Source of the DNA: Deltaproteobacteria bacterium
GTDB lineage: Bacteria > Desulfobacterota > Desulfobacteria > Desulfobacterales > JAFDDL01
NCBI GenBank assembly: GCA_019310865.1
Contig: JAFDDL010000065.1
Location: 1 to 22,669, forward strand
Length of the DNA stretch: 22,669 bases
Direction: 5' to 3'
This document shows positions 15,305 to 22,669 of this stretch, piece by piece. A program made the position numbers and the translations under genes. The notes under the pieces were generated by a model. It saw only the letters and a program-made list of their open reading frames with translations. It had not been told where the DNA came from and did no database searches. Position 1 is the stretch's first letter. The number at the start of each line of letters is the position of its first letter.

Positions 15305-16949
15305 AAGGAAGGTCCTGGCGCAAGGCCCGCTTGTTGATTTTTCCGACACTGGTCTTGGCGATGGTTTCCACGAGCAGGATTTTTTTCGGGACCGCATATC
15401 CGGGGAGTTTGCCTGCTTTTACATAGGTTAAAAAATGCTCCCGGATATCATCTTCCGACACATCATCCCGGTACTCGGGCTTCAATACCACCAGGGCAAC
15501 GGGCCGCTCACCCCATTTTTCATCCGGTTCACCGATGATGGCAGCCTCGAGCACCGCCTTATGCTGACTGAGGATATCTTCCAGTTCCAGGGAGGATACC
15601 CACTCGCCACCGGTTTTGATCACATCCTTGAGCCGATCGGTTATCTGAAGATACCCCTCTTTGTCAATGTATCCGATGTCACCGGTATGCAACCATCCAT
15701 ATTCCCACAGCGCTTCGCTCTTTTCCGGTTCTTTGTAGTAGCCTTGCGTCAGCCAGGGAGATCGAACCACCACCTCTCCCACCGACAGTCCGTCGTGGGG
15801 CAAAGGATTTCCTTCGATATCGAAAATCTCCAGATCAACCATGGGGACGGGCAGCCCGGTCCGGCATCGCTTTTCCACCTGGTCTTTGTCATCCCGGTAA
15901 TCTTTTCCCGACTTCAAACTGGCAATGGTTAATACGGGGCAGGTTTCGGACATGCCGTAACCGGAAATCGCGTTGATACCGCGATCCAGCGCGGCTTGAC
16001 AAAGTCCCTTGGACATGGCGCTGCCGCCGATGATGATTTTCCAGCCGGCAAGTTCCACGTCATCGATGATCGGGCTGTTGAGCAGCATGTGCAAAATGGT
16101 CGGCACACAGTGGGAGAACGTCACCCGTTCCGACTCGACCAGTTGCAGCAACCGATCCGCCTCGTAGCGTCCGGGATAGACCTGTTTGATGCCCATGTAT
16201 GTCATGAGGTATGGAATCCCCCAGGCGTGAACATGAAACATGGGTGTCATCGGCATGTAAACATCCCGGGATGTCAGGGTGAATTTCGGGTCGGCGGCGC
16301 AGAGGGTCGACAGCATTCCCAGGGTATGCAAAACAATCTGGCGGTGGCTGAAAAACACCCCCTTGGGAGGTCCGGTGGTGCCGGTGGTGTAAAAAATGGT
16401 GGCAATCACATTTTCGTCAAAGTCCGGGAATGCATATTCATCACTGCTTTTGGACATCAGCGATTCATACTCGCCATGGATGGTAATCGCCGATTCGGGT
16501 ACAGGATCCTGATCGGTCATCACAATGATTTTTTTTACGGCTTTCAACTTGTCGTCGACCGCCTCGAGCAGGGGCAAAAATTCGGCATTCACCAGAATGA
16601 TATCGTCCTCGGCATGAAGGACGGTGTAGATCATCTGTTCCGGCGACAGGCGAACGTTAATGGTATGCAAGACCGCTCCCATCATGGGGACCGCAAAATA
16701 GCATTCCAGATACCGGTGGCTGTCCCAGTCCATCACCCCGACCGTATCACCGGGCGCCACGCCCAGTGTCGTCAGCATATTGGCCAGTCGGCCAACGCGT
16801 CGCTTCAAGTCGGTGTAAGTGTAGCGTACATCTCCCCGGTATACGATTTCCCTTTCCGGCGCGTAAATTTGGGCTGGGCCCAATAAATTCTTGATGAGCA
16901 GTTGGTAGGAATCGGCAGATGGGGTGGGTTCAATGGTTTTATAGGACAT
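15303..16949 (-). CDS. Fatty-acid/carboxylate CoA ligase (AMP-forming)
   Basis: An ANL-superfamily acyl-CoA synthetase of 548 residues that activates a carboxylic acid with ATP and CoA. Visible motifs are the AMP-binding P-loop YTTGTTGPPKG at 187-197, ISGYGMSET before the adenylate site, GWLHTGDIGYID and DRLKDVIKTGGEWVSS at the hinge, and the C-terminal catalytic Lys537 in VGKINKRALR. The sequence is closest in style to medium/long-chain ligases of the AlkK type. The start ATG 16949 is chosen because AGGAGGG ends four bases before it; a more distant Met at 16973 has no such site. It is followed by the SDR gene and preceded, with an 11-base overlap, by a possible small ORF. Chain length preference is unknown. 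Confidence 0.93.
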   Translation of the reverse strand: MSYKTIEPTPSADSYQLLIKNLLGPAQIYAPEREIVYRGDVRYTYTDLKRRVGRLANMLTTLGVAPGDTVGVMDWDSHRYLECYFAVPMMGAVLHTINVRLSPEQMIYTVLHAEDDIILVNAEFLPLLEAVDDKLKAVKKIIVMTDQDPVPESAITIHGEYESLMSKSSDEYAFPDFDENVIATIFYTTGTTGPPKGVFFSHRQIVLHTLGMLSTLCAADPKFTLTSRDVYMPMTPMFHVHAWGIPYLMTYMGIKQVYPGRYEADRLLQLVESERVTFSHCVPTILHMLLNSPIIDDVELAGWKIIIGGSAMSKGLCQAALDRGINAISGYGMSETCPVLTIASLKSGKDYRDDKDQVEKRCRTGLPVPMVDLEIFDIEGNPLPHDGLSVGEVVVRSPWLTQGYYKEPEKSEALWEYGWLHTGDIGYIDKEGYLQITDRLKDVIKTGGEWVSSLELEDILSQHKAVLEAAIIGEPDEKWGERPVALVVLKPEYRDDVSEDDIREHFLTYVKAGKLPGYAVPKKILLVETIAKTSVGKINKRALRQDLP

Positions 16950-17160
16950 CCTTCCCTCCTGGGCTTGATACACCGGTACGATGGGTTGCTGCCAATTTGT
17001 CAGTCATTCGAGATTTATCTTCTATCATAAAATGTTTATCAAATTCAACCGGTTTAAAAAACCGCTTGAACAGCGATACCAAATTTAGCGCATCATCGGC
17101 ACTGCGGATGAAAAGACAGTCATTATTTCTTATCAAACCGGTGTCCCATGTGCTTATCAA
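16939..17160 (-). CDS. Possible 73-residue ORF overlapping the ligase start
   Basis: A frame from TTG 17160 ends with TAA inside the first codons of the acyl-CoA ligase gene, an 11-base overlap typical of translational coupling. It reads ISTWDTGLIRNNDCLFIR, then a charged helical-looking stretch, and contains the ligase ribosome site in its last codons. I do not recognise it and see no strong ribosome site of its own. It may be chance or the end of a decayed gene. Confidence 0.25.
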   Translation of the reverse strand: MISTWDTGLIRNNDCLFIRSADDALNLVSLFKRFFKPVEFDKHFMIEDKSRMTDKLAATHRTGVSSPGGKDVL

Positions 17161-17189
17161 TTGACTCGATCCGCAACGATTTAATCAGT

Positions 17190-17233
17190 AAATAGGGTGT
17201 TTTCTTTTAAAAAATAGGGTGTTTACCCTATTT
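17190..17233. promoter_or_regulatory. AAATAGGGT repeat cluster, operator-like
   Basis: AAATAGGGT occurs at 17190-17198 and 17212-17220 as direct repeats 22 bases apart. The second copy pairs with ACCCTATTT at 17225-17233 to make a perfect 9-4-9 palindrome. The 22-base spacing, two helical turns, would place protein sites on one face of the DNA. It lies in the divergent gap between the ligase operon and the plus-strand Cys-rich gene. T-runs follow on the plus strand, so a terminator is an alternative reading. Confidence 0.5.
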
Positions 17234-17360
17234 ATCTTTTTCATTTTTCTACATAAGGTAAAAAGCATGGAAATATTCTTGCTCAGCCTAGAAATGAAGG
17301 AAGGAAGACCCGGAAGCGGCCATCACGATTGCTGGTAACAAAAAGCCAAAGGAGGGCATT

Positions 17361-17636
17361 ATGAAGGCGAAAAGTTATCCGAAAGTATCGAGATTGAAAA
17401 TTCGCAGTGACGGCAAGGGACCCAATCCCACATACAAAAAGGGGGAACGGAACATTTTTTGTCCCCATTACTGTGAATGTCTCGATTTCGCAATCTATAA
17501 ATCTTGGGAATTCTGGGCATGCTTCGACTGTTCGCATAAAACCATCCAGCAATCCATTAACGAATATCCTTGCACCAAGAACGATTCCGTCCTGTACCAC
17601 AGCCTTCCCCGGGAGATATACGCAAAGGTGGGCTGA
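17361..17636 (+). CDS. Small Cys-rich protein, putative zinc-binding
   Basis: A 91-residue soluble protein with a basic N-terminal 30 residues, then a compact cluster: Cys34-Pro-His36-Tyr-Cys38-x-Cys40, LDFAIYKSWEFW, and Cys54-x2-Cys57 with His59. The spacing suggests one zinc or iron-sulfur site; similar short proteins with a CP-x-Y...CLD..A.....W...C..C pattern occur in deltaproteobacteria without known function. AAAGGAGG lies five bases before the ATG, one of the best ribosome sites in the window, which argues strongly for translation. It precedes queE by 48 bases on the same strand and may share its transcript; a link to 7-deazaguanine synthesis is not established. Confidence 0.75.
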   Translation: MKAKSYPKVSRLKIRSDGKGPNPTYKKGERNIFCPHYCECLDFAIYKSWEFWACFDCSHKTIQQSINEYPCTKNDSVLYHSLPREIYAKVG

Positions 17637-17684
17637 TATCGCACAGTGGTTTACTTGGGCCCGGACTGTTGTTATAGAATGGGC

Positions 17685-18332
17685 ATGACGCTTTCAGTAA
17701 ATGAGATCTTTTACAGCATCCAGGGAGAATCCACCCACAGTGGCCGACCGTGTGTCTTTATCCGGTTAGCCGGATGTAATTTGCGGTGTCAGTACTGTGA
17801 CACAACCTATGCATATGACCCGGGAACGGAAATGCAACTCCCTGAAGTCATTGAAAAGGTTCAACTGTATTCGTGCAGCCTGATCGAGATTACCGGTGGC
17901 GAGCCCCTGCTTCAACCGCAAACACCGCAGTTAATTTCACAATTGATGACTGCCGGCTTTGAGGTGCTGCTTGAAACAAACGGCAGCCTCGATATTCGTC
18001 CGGTTGATCCGAAATGCACCCGGATTGTGGACATCAAATGCCCCTCCAGCAAAGAATCCCATCAGAACCGCCTGGACAACTTGAAGTACCTGACGCCCCG
18101 GGATCAAATCAAATTTGTCATGTCGGATCGGAACGATTACGAATTTGCAAAAACCATTCTATCCGGACCCGTCGCCCACCGACTGACAAACCATCATATT
18201 CTTTTTTCACCGGTAAAGGGGATGCTCTCGGCGGCGGTCTTGGCAGGCTGGATTCTGGCAGATCATCTGGCCGTTCGGCTTCAGGTTCAGCTGCATACAA
18301 TCATCTGGCCAGATGTGAATAGGGGGCGATAA
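17685..18332 (+). CDS. queE: 7-carboxy-7-deazaguanine synthase (QueE)
   Basis: A radical SAM enzyme converting 6-carboxy-tetrahydropterin to 7-carboxy-7-deazaguanine in the preQ0/queuosine pathway. The N-terminal [12 protein letters not shown] signature is followed by the cluster motif Cys31-x3-Cys35-x2-Cys38 ([10 protein letters not shown]), ITGGEPLLQ for SAM binding, and VDIKCPSS. The length, 215 residues, is normal. The start is ATG 17685; ATG 17679 is equally possible, and no strong ribosome site is present for either. queC follows 16 bases after the stop, so the two consecutive pathway steps are co-expressed. queD and queF are not in this window. Confidence 0.95.
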   Translation: MTLSVNEIFYSIQGESTHSGRPCVFIRLAGCNLRCQYCDTTYAYDPGTEMQLPEVIEKVQLYSCSLIEITGGEPLLQPQTPQLISQLMTAGFEVLLETNGSLDIRPVDPKCTRIVDIKCPSSKESHQNRLDNLKYLTPRDQIKFVMSDRNDYEFAKTILSGPVAHRLTNHHILFSPVKGMLSAAVLAGWILADHLAVRLQVQLHTIIWPDVNRGR

Positions 18333-18348
18333 GTTTCAGGGGTTATCG

Positions 18349-19056
18349 ATGAACGATACAAATAATAAGGCCATTGTGCTGTCAAGCGGCGGTATCGATT
18401 CCACCACGGCCATGGCCATCGCGAAAAACGAAGGGTTTCAAATATGCAGTCTGTCCTTTTCCTATGGACAGCGCCATTTGATTGAACTGGCGTCAGCCAA
18501 GCAGGTCGCTTCCTATTTTAACGCAGCAGACCATCTGGTTCTGAACATCGATCTAAGAAAAATCGGTGGATCGGCTTTAACCGATAATATGGATGTGCCC
18601 AAGAACCGAAATGACCCATCCATGGCCGAGCATATTCCCATCACCTATGTACCCGGGCGCAATACGATTTTCCTTTCATACGCCATGGCCTGGGCCGAGG
18701 TGCTCGGCGCGTCCGATATCTTCATCGGCGTTAACGCCGTCGATTACAGCGGGTACCCGGACTGCCGCCCGGCGTATATCGACGCGTTTGAAAAAATGGC
18801 CAACCTGGCCACCAAGGTCGGCGTGACGGGCGAGACCACGCTGACCATTCATACACCATTGATCCGATGGACGAAGGCGCAAATCATTCAACGCGGTGTC
18901 ACGCTCGGTGTCGATTACAGCATGACTCACAGCTGTTATGATCCGTCACCCGACGGGTTGGCATGCGCTCAATGCGACAGTTGCATCATTCGGAAAAATG
19001 GCTTTCTCGAAGCGGGCGTACCGGATCCAACCCGGTATATAAGGATCGACACATAA
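18349..19056 (+). CDS. queC: 7-cyano-7-deazaguanine synthase (QueC)
   Basis: An ATP-dependent enzyme that turns 7-carboxy-7-deazaguanine plus ammonia into preQ0. The 235-residue protein carries the pyrophosphatase loop LSSGGIDST (11-19), FSYGQRH, the [17 protein letters not shown] segment and [15 protein letters not shown], all strongly conserved in QueC. The C-terminal zinc site is Cys196-x9-Cys206-x2-Cys209-x2-Cys212. It follows queE by 16 bases. The product feeds queuosine in tRNA or, in some bacteria and phages, deazaguanine DNA modification; no DNA-modification genes are visible here, so tRNA modification is the default. Confidence 0.97.
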   Translation: MNDTNNKAIVLSSGGIDSTTAMAIAKNEGFQICSLSFSYGQRHLIELASAKQVASYFNAADHLVLNIDLRKIGGSALTDNMDVPKNRNDPSMAEHIPITYVPGRNTIFLSYAMAWAEVLGASDIFIGVNAVDYSGYPDCRPAYIDAFEKMANLATKVGVTGETTLTIHTPLIRWTKAQIIQRGVTLGVDYSMTHSCYDPSPDGLACAQCDSCIIRKNGFLEAGVPDPTRYIRIDT

Positions 19057-19120
19057 TTCAGGCGCTCAGCCTTGACCCTTCAACCTTGAATCTCGAAGCG
19101 CGCTATCCGGCAAAACCAAC

Positions 19121-19149
19121 TTGCCATCCGCTACCGCCTACTGTATACA
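19121..19149 (+). promoter_or_regulatory. Candidate promoter of the lipid synthase gene
   Basis: TTGCCA (19121-19126) and TATACA (19144-19149) are spaced by 17 bases and would start transcription about 30 bases before the ATG at 19188. Five of six and four of six bases fit the sigma-70 consensus. It is inferred only from sequence. Confidence 0.4.
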
Positions 19150-19187
19150 AAGAGCCCTTAACGGTATTGCCTTATCGGTATTGTTTT

Positions 19188-22100
19188 ATGCGAAAAACAG
19201 AATCTTCCACAGCCTCGTTTTCTCCCATCGCCGTTGTCGGCATGGCCGGCGTGTTTCCGGGGGCGGACGATCTGGATACATTCTGGCAGCGACTATGCCA
19301 AAAGCAGGATTCCATTCGTGAGGTGCCGGAAAACCGGTGGATTGTCCATCCGAATCAAGTCATTTCCTCCTCGTACATGCCGGATAAGGCCATATCGAAA
19401 CGCGCCGGGCTCATTGATGAGATTTGCCTGGACACCCAGGGCCTTTCCATCGATGCGGATCTGCTAAACGCCCTTGACCCCCTGTATCATCTGGTTTTGA
19501 AAGTGGGCCGTGATGCGTACGCACAAGTAAGATCCGATGTACGATCCGCAAGTCAGGCCAAAGAGAGAACTGGCGTTATACTGGCAGCCATTGCCCTTCC
19601 CACCGATACGGCATCTAAAATCAGTCGACTGGTCCGGGAAACCGCCATTGAAGCGGCGCTATTCGGCACTGCGAGCAATACAGGCACCTCGACACCGGCG
19701 TTGCTTTTGGATCGACATCTCGTGTGTGCCGGAAAGGTCACCGCCTTTCCAGCGGCTGTGCTGGCCAGCGCCCTGGGGCTCGGCGGCGGCAGTTACACCT
19801 TGGACGCTGCATGCGCCTCATCTTTATTTGCCATCAAACTGGCATGCGACCAATTGCATACCGGTAAGGCGGACATCATGCTCGCAGGCGGGGTGTCCCG
19901 GCCGGAATGCCTATACACGCAGATCGGCTTTACCCAGCTTCAAGCCCTGTCTCCAAGCGGACGATGCGCCCCCTTTGACCGGTCGGCTGACGGCCTGGTG
20001 GTGGGCGAAGGCGCCGGCATTCTGGCATTGAAAAGACTGTCGGACGCCCAGCGAGACGGGGATTCGATCCACGGCATCCTTCAGGGGATCGGTCTTTCAA
20101 ACGATATTGGCGGCAATCTACTGGCCCCCGTATCAACGGGGCAGGTTCGGGCCATGCGCCGGGCGTATGAAGCCGCGGATTGGTCCGTCGACGCGGTGCA
20201 ACACATCGAATGCCATGGCGCCGGCACCCCGGTGGGCGATGCGATGGAACTGAACAGTCTGCGCGCCTTGTGGTCGGATCAGGATTGGCGCCCGGAACAA
20301 TGCGCCATCGGGTCCGTCAAGTCGATGATCGGCCATTTGCTGACGGCAGCCGGAGCGGCCGGAATGATTAAAACCCTCCTGGCCATGAAACACGGCGTGC
20401 TGCCACCGTCTCTTAATTTTGAAAAACCACCGGCGCAAAGCCCCCTGCTCAACAGCCCCTTCCGGGTCCAGTCGGAACCCGAACCGTGGACATCCGATTC
20501 CAATACGCCCCGACGTGCCGCCGTATCCGCCTTTGGATTCGGCGGCATCAACGCTCATGTCCTTCTGGAAAGCTACCCTGAAGGAAAGCCCCGGCAGTTC
20601 GAATCTCCGATTGTCCTGTCGTCACGGCAGGATGAAAAAACAACACCGGTGGCGGTTGTGGGCTTGGCCTGCGCCATGGGATCGATTTCGAACCGCCAGG
20701 ATTTTCAGCATGCGATATTCAATGGCAACCCATGCCTGAGCAAAAGGCCGTCGCAGCGATGGAAGGGATGCGATGAACTTGCAGAGCGCCTTCTTTCCGG
20801 ACGGGTGCCGGTTGGTGCGTTCATGGACGCTGTGGAGATGGAAATGGGGGCGTTTCAAATCCCTCCCAACGAGTTTCCGGACATCATTGCCCAGCACCTG
20901 GTGATGCTCAAGGTGGCGGCGGACGCCATGGCCGACGCTGATCTTTCCATCGGGCCTTCACGACCGGACATGGGGACGATCATCGGCATGGGCTTCGATC
21001 CGGAGGCAACGGATTTCCATGTTCGATGGCATATTTCCGAAGCATGGAAAAATTGGTGCCGTCTCTACGGATACCCCCGGGATTCGACCGCTGACGATGG
21101 CAGTAATTGGCCGGAAACACTCCGGAATGCCTGTGCGCCGCCCCTGACGGCGAACCGGACCCTGGGTGCATTGGGAAGCATGGTTGCCAGCCGGATTGCA
21201 AAATCATTTCGCTTGGGCGCACCGAGCTTCGTGGTCTCCTGCGAGGAGGCGGCTGGCATCAAGGCCCTTGAAATCGGCGTTTCCCTTATCCGGCGGAACG
21301 AGGCCGAATCGATACTGGTGGGCGCTGTGGATATGGCCGGGGATGTGCGCCGAATTCTGACATCAGACTCGGGTTTGCCGTTTTCATCGGAATCTGTGGT
21401 GAAGGCCTTTGACCGGCATGCCGACGGCCCTTTGCCCGGCGAAGGCGCCGTGGCCCTGGTATTAAAACCCCTGGACCGCGCCCTTTCCGACAACGATCGC
21501 ATATACGCCGTCATTCAAGGCGTTGGTGGCGCAACCGGAGGAGCCGGTGACACCGGTCATTCCGAGGAAGCCTATCAGCGATCTATATCGGCCTGTCTAG
21601 CAGACGCCGGCAATGGGGATGCTGTCGGCGCCAAGACCATCGATCTGGTTGAACTCCAGGGTTGCGGCCATCCGACGGCGGATTTCTTGGAATCCAAAGC
21701 CCTTCAAGAGGCCTTTGACCGTCTCGATATTAACCGGACATTCGGCCCTTGCGCCATCGGCGCCCTTTCGCCGATTTTCGGCGCTACCGGGTCTGTTTCA
21801 GGACTGGCTTCGGTGGTAAAGACCTGTCTTTGTCTGTACAACGAAATCATTCCGCCCCTGGGGTTTACACAAAGCGTCCCTGATTCCTGGTCCGATCGAT
21901 TCTTTTTGCCGGCCTTTGCCCAGTATTGGCCCGGCAGCGACTCCCAACCGCGCCGTGCCCTTGCCGGCAGTATGACAAATGATGGAAATTGTGCACATGT
22001 GCTCCTGGAAGAAAGGCCCGCGGCTCAGCGCGATGAAACAACAGCCGTGGCGTTAAAACGTCCCCTGGGTGAATCGTCCTGCGGCCTGTTGACCATTCAC

Positions 22101-22669
22101 GGGAACACCCCATCGGATTTACTGCAACACCTCGATGGCTTAAAGAGCGACATCGCCAATGCGCAAACCGATTCCATGGATCATTTCGCCCGCAGCCGAT
22201 ATCTTTCTACGGACATGTCACCAGCCCCTTTCTGCGTCAGTCTCGTGGCCGGCAACGCCGACGGGTTGATTGACGCCATCGACACGGCAAGCCGGGCGGT
22301 CTCGAGCGGGACACGCGTTTCCTTTGATCGAGACGGTGGGGCCTGTTATACACCCGAGCCCCTGGGCACTGCGCCGGTTGCATTCGTGTTTCCCGGTTCA
22401 GGCAACCACTACGTGGGCATGGGCCGTGACATCGGAGCGCACTGGCCCGAAATCCTTCGGGAGATGGCCGAAGAAACCGATGATTTCAAATCCCAACTGC
22501 TGCCGGAACGCTTCATCCCCCAGCGAACCGACTGGTCACCGGGCTGGAACGCCGATGCACAGGCGGCAATCGCTGCCGATCCGCTTCATATGATATTCGC
22601 CCAGGTGGTCCACGGGACTGTCATGACCCGCCTGGCGACCCGATTTGGCATCTCTCCGTCGGCCGTCAT
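19188..22669 (+). CDS. Pfa-like polyketide/polyunsaturated lipid synthase, KS-CLF-AT..., 3' truncated by window edge
   Basis: The frame runs 1160 codons from ATG 19188 to the window edge without a stop. Residues 11-455 form a ketosynthase with intact triad: Cys209 (DAACASS), His343 (ECHGAGTPVGD) and His383 (GHLLTAAG). Residues about 487-945 form a second ketosynthase fold in which all three are lost: Glu687 aligns with the Cys (VSCEEAAG), Gln824 replaces the first His (ELQGCGHPTAD) and Ala866 the second (FGATG). This is the hallmark of a chain-length factor. An acyltransferase begins at about 1064 (VAFVFPGSGNHYVGMGR) and is cut. KS-CLF-AT order is known from PUFA synthase subunits such as thraustochytrid OrfB and some myxobacterial Pfa proteins. 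No strong ribosome site precedes the ATG. The product is unknown; a specialised long-chain or polyunsaturated lipid is most likely. Confidence 0.9.
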   Translation, partial: MRKTESSTASFSPIAVVGMAGVFPGADDLDTFWQRLCQKQDSIREVPENRWIVHPNQVISSSYMPDKAISKRAGLIDEICLDTQGLSIDADLLNALDPLYHLVLKVGRDAYAQVRSDVRSASQAKERTGVILAAIALPTDTASKISRLVRETAIEAALFGTASNTGTSTPALLLDRHLVCAGKVTAFPAAVLASALGLGGGSYTLDAACASSLFAIKLACDQLHTGKADIMLAGGVSRPECLYTQIGFTQLQALSPSGRCAPFDRSADGLVVGEGAGILALKRLSDAQRDGDSIHGILQGIGLSNDIGGNLLAPVSTGQVRAMRRAYEAADWSVDAVQHIECHGAGTPVGDAMELNSLRALWSDQDWRPEQCAIGSVKSMIGHLLTAAGAAGMIKTLLAMKHGVLPPSLNFEKPPAQSPLLNSPFRVQSEPEPWTSDSNTPRRAAVSAFGFGGINAHVLLESYPEGKPRQFESPIVLSSRQDEKTTPVAVVGLACAMGSISNRQDFQHAIFNGNPCLSKRPSQRWKGCDELAERLLSGRVPVGAFMDAVEMEMGAFQIPPNEFPDIIAQHLVMLKVAADAMADADLSIGPSRPDMGTIIGMGFDPEATDFHVRWHISEAWKNWCRLYGYPRDSTADDGSNWPETLRNACAPPLTANRTLGALGSMVASRIAKSFRLGAPSFVVSCEEAAGIKALEIGVSLIRRNEAESILVGAVDMAGDVRRILTSDSGLPFSSESVVKAFDRHADGPLPGEGAVALVLKPLDRALSDNDRIYAVIQGVGGATGGAGDTGHSEEAYQRSISACLADAGNGDAVGAKTIDLVELQGCGHPTADFLESKALQEAFDRLDINRTFGPCAIGALSPIFGATGSVSGLASVVKTCLCLYNEIIPPLGFTQSVPDSWSDRFFLPAFAQYWPGSDSQPRRALAGSMTNDGNCAHVLLEERPAAQRDETTAVALKRPLGESSCGLLTIHGNTPSDLLQHLDGLKSDIANAQTDSMDHFARSRYLSTDMSPAPFCVSLVAGNADGLIDAIDTASRAVSSGTRVSFDRDGGACYTPEPLGTAPVAFVFPGSGNHYVGMGRDIGAHWPEILREMAEETDDFKSQLLPERFIPQRTDWSPGWNADAQAAIAADPLHMIFAQVVHGTVMTRLATRFGISPSAV

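Noticed and set aside
17361..19056. Deazaguanine DNA-modification (Dpd-type) island
   Set aside because: Only queE and queC are present; no transglycosylase-like dpdA or other Dpd genes are visible, so ordinary preQ0 synthesis is the better call.
19057..19120. CTTGACC/CCTTGAA short repeats after queC
   Set aside because: Too short and degenerate to define a repeat element.

Overview
The window looks like a chromosomal segment of an anaerobic deltaproteobacterium, probably a Desulfobacterota member of the Desulfobacterales type. That placement is inferred from gene content and protein style: beta-oxidation-type enzymes, a quinol NO reductase, HPP and CBS proteins, and a Pfa-like lipid synthase. 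There is no rRNA or other marker gene to confirm it. No tRNA, rRNA, CRISPR array or complete insertion sequence was seen.

Layout. 1-1551: end of a nitronate monooxygenase-like flavoprotein, then a short 3-hydroxyacyl-CoA dehydrogenase. 1975-3378: a MATE exporter. 3451-6914: a compact zinc/cadmium homeostasis operon (ArsR/SmtB-type sensor, P1B-2 ATPase, ZIP transporter) with a near-ideal promoter overlapped by a palindromic operator. 6981-12043, minus strand: quinol NO reductase (frame-broken), an M55 D-aminopeptidase, and a CBS-HPP gene pair. The CBS leader carries a 158-bp foldback element with target-site duplication. A collapsed second copy of the CBS-HPP locus lies upstream of the NO reductase. 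12429-12986: two YebG-like ORFs in one frame separated by a single amber codon. 13457-14341: an exported protein ending in a (GDDD)n tail.

14404-14475 holds a 21-bp perfect hairpin and two C8 tracts between convergent genes. 14481-17160, minus strand: SDR oxidoreductase, acyl-CoA ligase and a possible small coupled ORF. 17361-19056, plus strand: a Cys-rich mini-protein, then queE and queC of the preQ0 (7-deazaguanine) pathway. From 19188 to the window end: the N-terminal 1160 residues of a large Pfa-like synthase with order KS, catalytically dead KS (chain-length-factor-like), AT.

How the genes work together. The zinc operon is self-contained: the sensor gene sits directly behind its own putative operator and ahead of an exporter and a ZIP carrier. 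The 7-12 kb block has a nitrite/NO flavour (HPP proteins include nitrite transporters; qNOR removes NO; an FNR-type palindrome lies nearby) but shows heavy remodelling: foldback insertion, partial duplication with deletion, and a broken NO reductase. The acyl-CoA ligase, SDR, acyl-CoA dehydrogenase and lipid synthase point to fatty-acid turnover and specialised lipid synthesis. The most interesting items are the foldback element with its unoccupied paralogous site, the collapsed CBS-HPP copy, the KS-CLF-AT synthase and the amber-separated YebG pair.
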